Assembly: GCA_900552225.1 (NCBI GenBank)
Contig: URYX01000042.1
Location: 1-10,964 of the forward strand
DNA length: 10,964 nucleotides
Direction: 5' to 3'
Origin: an uncultured Oscillospiraceae bacterium
GTDB lineage: Bacteria; Bacillota; Clostridia; Oscillospirales; Acutalibacteraceae
Shown: piece by piece, positions 6,652-10,964 of the stretch
Position numbering within the stretch: position 1 is the first letter of the stretch
How the letters are laid out: each line of letters starts with the position of its first letter
Notes under the pieces: model-generated
What the model was told of the DNA's origin: nothing
Database searches by the model: none
The model's input: the letters and a program-made list of their open reading frames with translations, nothing else
Made by a program: the position numbers and the translations under genes

Positions 6652-8859
6652 ATGGAAGCCAACGGAAATTCCGCAGTGGTGAGGGAAACGCCCGACGGCG
6701 GCACGGCCGAACGGTCGCGCTTCAGTCGGATGCGGGAAACAGAGCGTGTGACAGGACTCAGGGAGCAGATGCGGCAGCCGCAGGAGGGGGTGCTGATCCG
6801 GAATCTGCTGCTGGCGCGTGGGCTGCTGCAGCCGGTGGAGGGGGAAACGGCGATGCTGGCGGTGCCGATGCGCCGCGCCAATGCGTTTGCTTCGCTGCTG
6901 ACGCTGCGCCGCCATCTGTACCCGCAGGACGAGATCGTGGGGTCGCTGCGGGGACTGCTGGATACGGCGGATGCGGACGAGCTGGAGTGCGCCGAGGCAC
7001 TGTGCAAGGCCTTCGGCGGACGGTCCTGGATGACCAATTTTGACCATTTTGCCCCCGATTACGGGTATCTTTTGTCCGAAGGTGTCACAGGGCTGCAGGA
7101 GCAGCTGCGTGCCTCGGCCAGGCGGCACCGGGGAAAACGCCGGGCATTTGCGCTGGCCCAGCTGCGGTGTATGGAGAGCTTCTCGGCGTGGGTGTCCGGG
7201 TACGGCGACGACGCGGAGCGGGCCGGCAATCCCGAGGCGGCCGCGGTCTGTCATGCCGTGGCCGCACGGCCGCCGCAGACCTTCCGCGAGGCACTGCAGC
7301 TGGTGTGGCTTGCTCATGTCGCGCTGGTCACGGAGGGACGCGGGGCGATGGCGCTCGGACGCATGGACCAGTACCTGTGGCCCTATTACCGGGAGGATAT
7401 ACGGACGGGGCGGCTCACGGAGGAGCGGGCGCTGGAGCTTATGTGCAGCTGCCTGATGAAGATCGGGGAGATGCGCACGCTGTTCGGTTACGACGATGTG
7501 GTGAATATCGCCATAGGCGGAGTGGACCGGGAGGGACGGGACGCCGTCAACGATCTCTCGTATCTCATTCTGGAGGCAGTGCGGATCTGCCATATTCCGG
7601 GGCCGAACCTTTCGGCGCGGATTGCCGGAGTGACACCGAAGATATTTCTCCGGGACTGCCTCCGTGTGATCGGCACCGGCCTTGGGTATCCCGCTCTGAT
7701 GAACGATGACGTGAATGTGGCCTCGCTGATAAGGCGGGGCGTGGAGCCCGGGGATGCCCGGGACTACTGCATGGTGGGCTGCATCGAGAATTTCCTGCCG
7801 GGAAAGCAGCCGCCGTGGTGCGACGGGCGCTACAACACACCGAAGTTTCTGGAGCTGGCCCTGAACGGCGGCCGGTGTATGCTGACCGGCCGGCGCATGG
7901 GGGCCCCCACCAAGGCGGCGGAGGACATGACCTCCATGGAGGAGCTTCTTGCGGCGTTCCGGGAGCAGCTGGAGTTTGCGGCGCGGGATTATGTGCTGAA
8001 TTTCGGCTGCGAAAATGCACGCTGCAATCCGGAGTACTACACACAGCCCTTCCTCTCCTGCTTCTGCCCCGGCTGTGTACAGAGCGGGCGGAATGTCAAC
8101 GACGGCGGCACGCCCTATCCCTCGGTGCACGGGGTGGGGCTGATGGGAATCGCCACGGTGGCGGATTCGCTTGCGGCCGTCGAGCAGGTGGTCTTCCGGG
8201 AGCATGTCTGTACGCCGGCCCGGCTGGTGCAGGCGCTGCGGGACAATTTTGCGGGCGAGGGAGATGCGGAGCTGCGGGCCCGGCTGCTGGCGGCTCCGAA
8301 ATACGGCAATAACGACGAGTTTGCGGACCGGTATGCCCGCTACTTCGTGGATGTGCAGTATGAGGTATTCCGCAAGTATACCACGCCGGACGGAGGGCCG
8401 TATGTGCTCGGTATCGCCTCCAACGTGGCCAACGTCTGGGCGGGAGATGAGGTGGCGGCGACGCCGGACGGCCGGTATGCCCGCCAGCCGGTCTCCGATG
8501 CGGCGAGTGCGGCCCCGGGGCGGGACCGGCACGGCCCGGGAGCGGCGCTGCTGTCTCTGAGCAAGCCGGATTACACCAAAAGCGCACTCGGCACCGTGGT
8601 CAATCAGAAATATACGCCGGGCGCGTTCCGGGAGGATAAGCTGGACCGGCTGGCCTCGATGGTGCAGGTCTATTTTGCCCGGGGCGGGCAGGAGCTGCAG
8701 ATCAATGCCGTCTCCCGGGAGGTGCTGCGGGATGCCATGGAGCATCCGGAAAATTACGCCTCCCTGATCGTGCGGGTGTCCGGGTTTTCCGCCTACTATA
8801 CCACCCTTTGCCGGGAGGTGCAGGAGGATATCCTGAGGAGGACCGAGCATGCATCATGA
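6652..8859 (+). CDS. Glycyl radical enzyme, dehydratase-like pyruvate formate-lyase superfamily member
   Basis: A 735-residue enzyme. ATG 6652 follows GGAGGG (6640-6645) at 6 nt; the open frame upstream has no comparable site. The C-terminus carries the glycyl radical motif R708-V-S-G711-F-S-A-Y-Y, 25 residues from the end, preceded by GGQELQINAVS. The mid-protein cysteine loop is D371-Y-C373-M-V-G-C377-I-E379-N, with C377 the likely thiyl radical and E379 the general base, as in glycerol/diol dehydratases, choline lyase and hydroxyproline dehydratase. D131-H132-F-A-P-D-Y fits the substrate-contacting loop of that branch. It lacks the adjacent Cys pair of pyruvate formate-lyase. Oddly, Asn follows the C-x-E motif where Pro is common, and the loop continues LPGKQPPWCDGR. 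It is slightly short for the family and has no visible encapsulation tag. The reaction is probably radical dehydration or C-X cleavage; the substrate is unknown. Confidence 0.93.
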   Translation: MEANGNSAVVRETPDGGTAERSRFSRMRETERVTGLREQMRQPQEGVLIRNLLLARGLLQPVEGETAMLAVPMRRANAFASLLTLRRHLYPQDEIVGSLRGLLDTADADELECAEALCKAFGGRSWMTNFDHFAPDYGYLLSEGVTGLQEQLRASARRHRGKRRAFALAQLRCMESFSAWVSGYGDDAERAGNPEAAAVCHAVAARPPQTFREALQLVWLAHVALVTEGRGAMALGRMDQYLWPYYREDIRTGRLTEERALELMCSCLMKIGEMRTLFGYDDVVNIAIGGVDREGRDAVNDLSYLILEAVRICHIPGPNLSARIAGVTPKIFLRDCLRVIGTGLGYPALMNDDVNVASLIRRGVEPGDARDYCMVGCIENFLPGKQPPWCDGRYNTPKFLELALNGGRCMLTGRRMGAPTKAAEDMTSMEELLAAFREQLEFAARDYVLNFGCENARCNPEYYTQPFLSCFCPGCVQSGRNVNDGGTPYPSVHGVGLMGIATVADSLAAVEQVVFREHVCTPARLVQALRDNFAGEGDAELRARLLAAPKYGNNDEFADRYARYFVDVQYEVFRKYTTPDGGPYVLGIASNVANVWAGDEVAATPDGRYARQPVSDAASAAPGRDRHGPGAALLSLSKPDYTKSALGTVVNQKYTPGAFREDKLDRLASMVQVYFARGGQELQINAVSREVLRDAMEHPENYASLIVRVSGFSAYYTTLCREVQEDILRRTEHAS

Positions 8860-9754
8860 ACGGTCGGAGGAAGCGCTGTCCGCGGCGGTGTCGGATGTGC
8901 AGCGCTGCTGCTTTGACGACGGCGACGGGCTGCGCACCACCGTGTTTTTCAAGGGCTGCCCGCTGCATTGCCCATGGTGCCACAATCCGGAGACGATTCC
9001 GGTGCGGCCGGTGCTGCTGTATGCGGCCGCACGCTGTGTGGGGTGCGGGGTCTGCGCCGCACACTGCCCCAGCGGGCTGCCGCTGCCCCTCCGGGGCGAG
9101 ACGGACTGCGCGGCCTCCGAGGGCTGCACGGGCTGCCTGTGCCCGCAGGATGCGCTGCGCGTCAGCGGCCGTCGGATGACCCTCGGGGAAATTCTGCGGA
9201 CGGTGCGGGAGGACGCCCCCTTTTATGCGGCCTCCGGCGGCGGGGTAACGCTCTCGGGCGGAGAGCCGCTGCTTTGGCCGGAGATGTGTACAGCGGTGGC
9301 GGAGGCCTGCCGCCGGGAGGGCATCCCGGTGCTGCTGGATACGGCGGGCTGCGTGAAGGAGGAGGTATTCTCCCGGGTGGCGGCCCTGACGGATGAGGTG
9401 TATCTGGACCTCAAGCTGCCGCCGGAGCGGTACGGCGAGGTATGCGGTGCGCCGCTCGGGCTGGAGCACAATCTGGAATTTCTGCTGCGCTCCGGTATAC
9501 GCTTTGCGCTGCGGGTGCCGCTGATTCCCGGCTATGCGGCGTGCGAGGAGACGGCGGAGGCGATGGCGGCCTATGCCGCCCGGAAGGACGTGCGGCGGGT
9601 ACATCTGCTGCCCTTCCACCCGCTGGCACGCTCCAAATACGAGCAGATAGGGCGGGAGTATCCGTTCCCGAACCGGTTCCTGACGGCGGAGGAGCAGCAG
9701 CGCCTGCTGGATATCTGGCGGCGCTTCTGCCCGGAGACGGAGCTGAAGGGATAG
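8849..9754 (+). CDS. Glycyl radical enzyme activating enzyme (radical SAM)
   Basis: A 301-residue protein that starts 11 nt inside the upstream gene, with AGGAGGA (8836-8842) 6 nt before ATG 8849, so the two are probably translationally coupled. The N-terminus has C37-P-L-H-C41-P-W-C44-H-N-P-E, the CxxxCxxC motif holding the SAM-binding 4Fe-4S cluster. A ferredoxin-like insert follows, with C63-C66-C69-C73 in CxxCxxCxxxCP spacing and a second set at C87, C93, C96 and C98. That second set is more compressed than the usual CxxCxxCxxxC. T134-L-S-G-G-E-P140 is the SAM-contacting GGEP motif, and residues ~165-230 (LLDTAG, YLDLKLP) continue the partial barrel. It should generate the radical on G711 of the neighbouring enzyme by producing the 5'-deoxyadenosyl radical. 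It needs anaerobic conditions and an electron donor. Confidence 0.94.
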   Translation: MHHERSEEALSAAVSDVQRCCFDDGDGLRTTVFFKGCPLHCPWCHNPETIPVRPVLLYAAARCVGCGVCAAHCPSGLPLPLRGETDCAASEGCTGCLCPQDALRVSGRRMTLGEILRTVREDAPFYAASGGGVTLSGGEPLLWPEMCTAVAEACRREGIPVLLDTAGCVKEEVFSRVAALTDEVYLDLKLPPERYGEVCGAPLGLEHNLEFLLRSGIRFALRVPLIPGYAACEETAEAMAAYAARKDVRRVHLLPFHPLARSKYEQIGREYPFPNRFLTAEEQQRLLDIWRRFCPETELKG

Positions 9755-9804
9755 CCTCAGAAACCGCGGGCGCGGGAGAAAAAACGGAAGTATCCAAAAA
9801 AACA

Positions 9805-9824
9805 GGCACCCGTCGAAGGGTGCC
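9805..9824 (-). terminator. Minus-facing terminator-like hairpin inside the operon
   Basis: GGCACCC (9805-9811) and GGGTGCC (9818-9824) form a 7-bp GC-rich stem with loop GTCGAA. Read on the minus strand, the stem is followed by TG and then seven T (A-run 9796-9802), the layout of an intrinsic terminator. On + no U-run follows, so the operon transcript should pass. There the stem ends only 2 nt before the AAGGAGGA site of the next gene and could affect its translation or mRNA processing. Confidence 0.5.
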
Positions 9825-9840
9825 GCAAGGAGGAACAGAC

Positions 9841-10923
9841 ATGGAAAAAGCGAAGGCTGCGGTGTTTGAGGGAGCGGGCAAGCCGTTTGAGCTCCGGGAC
9901 TTTCCGGTGGTGGCACCCCCGGCGGGGATGGCGCGGCTCTCCCTGCTGGCAAGCGGAGTATGCGGCACGGACGTGCACATTCATAAAGGGCGGCTGGCGA
10001 TGCCGGCACACCGGATTATCGGACACGAATTTGTCGGGACGGTGGAGGAGATTGCACCGGAGGACAGTGAGCGCAGCGGCATCCGCCGGGGAGACCGCGT
10101 GATCGTGGATATTGCCTGTCCCTGCGGAACGTGCCGCCTGTGCCGCAGCGGGGACGATGCCAACTGCGTCCATATGGGCGTGACCAACGGGGGCGACCCG
10201 GACGAGGCCCCTTATCTGCACGGCGGGTACGCCCGCAAGAGCTTTGCGCCGGTGGAGAATCTGATCCGGATTCCGGAGGGACTCGATCCGGTGACGGTAT
10301 GCGTATACGCCTGCGTGGGGTCTACGGTGATGCACAACATTGCGCTGGCCAGGCAGGCCGGCTGGGAGCCGCGGCCGGACGATACAGCGGTGGTGCAGGG
10401 GCTCGGGCCGATGGGTACCTTTGCGGCGGCGTATTTTGCTGCGCTCGGTGTGCGGCGTGTCATCGCCGTCACGGCGGGTCGGGATGCACAGCGGGAGCAG
10501 GCGGCCGCCGCGGTCGGCGTCAGCCGGGTGCTGACGCTGGAGGATGACATCCCGGGGGAAATTGCCGCGCTGACGGACGGACTGGGGGCGGATTTCTGCC
10601 TGGAGGCGAGCGGGGCTCCCGCGGCGTTCCCGACGGGGCTCGCCCTGCTGCGCAACCGCGGCGTGTACATGGTGCCGGGGCAGTATTCGGTCAGCGGCGG
10701 AGTGAGCGTGAGCCCGGAGCTGATTACCTTCAAGGCGCTGCACATCATCGGCTCCTCACAGTACAGCATCGGTGACGTGAAGGCCTATCTGACGTTTTTG
10801 CTGGAGCATCCGGAGCTCTGCCGCATCTTCCGCGGCTTTGCCCGGGAGTATCCGCTGGAGGAGATCAACACGGCGATGGCGGACGCCGAGGCCGGCCGGA
10901 ACATCAAGACGGTGCTGGTCTGA
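9841..10923 (+). CDS. Zinc-dependent medium-chain alcohol/polyol dehydrogenase
   Basis: A 360-residue protein. ATG 9841 follows AAGGAGGA (9827-9834) at 6 nt; the frame stays open into the preceding gene but has no better start. Catalytic zinc ligands are C41 (SGVCGTD) and H62-E63 (GHEF). The structural zinc lobe is C95-C98-C101-C109. The nucleotide-binding fold has G187-L-G-P-M-G192. The strand after it ends VIAVTAGRD, without the usual Asp/Glu that binds NAD ribose and with R214 nearby, so NADP(H) use is possible (inference). The protein resembles the threonine/sorbitol dehydrogenase group. It follows the activating enzyme by 86 nt in the same operon. It may oxidise the polyol feeding the radical enzyme or reduce the aldehyde or ketone made by it; the sequence does not decide between these. 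Only 41 nt follow its stop, with no visible feature. Confidence 0.88.
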   Translation: MEKAKAAVFEGAGKPFELRDFPVVAPPAGMARLSLLASGVCGTDVHIHKGRLAMPAHRIIGHEFVGTVEEIAPEDSERSGIRRGDRVIVDIACPCGTCRLCRSGDDANCVHMGVTNGGDPDEAPYLHGGYARKSFAPVENLIRIPEGLDPVTVCVYACVGSTVMHNIALARQAGWEPRPDDTAVVQGLGPMGTFAAAYFAALGVRRVIAVTAGRDAQREQAAAAVGVSRVLTLEDDIPGEIAALTDGLGADFCLEASGAPAAFPTGLALLRNRGVYMVPGQYSVSGGVSVSPELITFKALHIIGSSQYSIGDVKAYLTFLLEHPELCRIFRGFAREYPLEEINTAMADAEAGRNIKTVLV

Positions 10924-10964
10924 CAGGGTACCCCGTGCATATGCCAAGCCCCCCGCAGACACCG

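Noticed and set aside
7898..7909. Perfect 12-bp palindrome TGGGGGCCCCCA
   Set aside because: It lies inside conserved coding sequence of the radical enzyme and is explained by Gly/Ala/Pro codons in GC-rich DNA.
6538..8850. 770-codon open frame on the minus strand opposite the glycyl radical enzyme
   Set aside because: Same GC-bias shadow; composition is biased and the plus strand carries the cysteine loop and glycyl radical motifs.
9442..9840. Extension of the dehydrogenase frame back into the activating enzyme gene
   Set aside because: The N-terminus starting at 9841 already fits the family, with an AAGGAGGA site directly upstream.

Overview
The window reads as a chromosomal segment of a GC-rich, anaerobic, Gram-positive-type bacterium. 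My best guess is a gut-associated clostridial lineage of Bacillota. The reasons are strong AGGAGG-type ribosome binding sites, tightly packed operons, a lipobox lipoprotein, intrinsic terminators with U-runs, and an oxygen-sensitive glycyl radical enzyme. No rRNA, tRNA, CRISPR array, insertion sequence or integration site is visible, and taxonomy cannot be fixed from sequence reading alone.

Left block (1-5617, all + strand): a glycan-processing operon entered mid-gene. It holds the C-terminal end of a probable glycoside hydrolase (3-233), a cytoplasmic DUF4838-type predicted glycoside hydrolase (248-2134), an ADP-ribosylglycohydrolase-fold protein fused to a long beta-rich C-terminus (2182-4032), and a lipoprotein with a Ser/Thr-rich stalk and a TIM-barrel glycosidase-like domain (4029-5537). 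Spacings are 14 nt, 47 nt and a 4-nt ATGA overlap. The truncated first product and the lipoprotein end in the same type of C-terminal beta domain, so the operon probably encodes at least two related hydrolases. A strong hairpin with A/T tracts on both sides (5567-5617) separates this operon from the convergent regulator gene.

Right block (5681-10923): an AraC-family regulator on the minus strand (5681-6451), divergent from a three-gene operon. That operon encodes a dehydratase-like glycyl radical enzyme (6652-8859), its radical-SAM activating enzyme (8849-9754, 11-nt overlap) and a zinc-dependent medium-chain dehydrogenase (9841-10923). The divergent intergenic region holds a good minus-strand promoter. 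On the plus strand it has a perfect TATAAT -10 box with a poor -35, overlapped by a 7-3-7 palindrome, as expected for a regulated promoter.

Working model (inference): the left operon releases sugar units from a host or plant glycan, and the right operon ferments a derived polyol or other hydroxylated compound by radical dehydration or cleavage followed by NAD(P)-linked redox. The most novel-looking item is the glycyl radical enzyme. Its active-site loop reads GCIEN...PPWC instead of the GCVEP I associate with characterised dehydratases, and no microcompartment genes are visible in the window. Its substrate cannot be read from the sequence.
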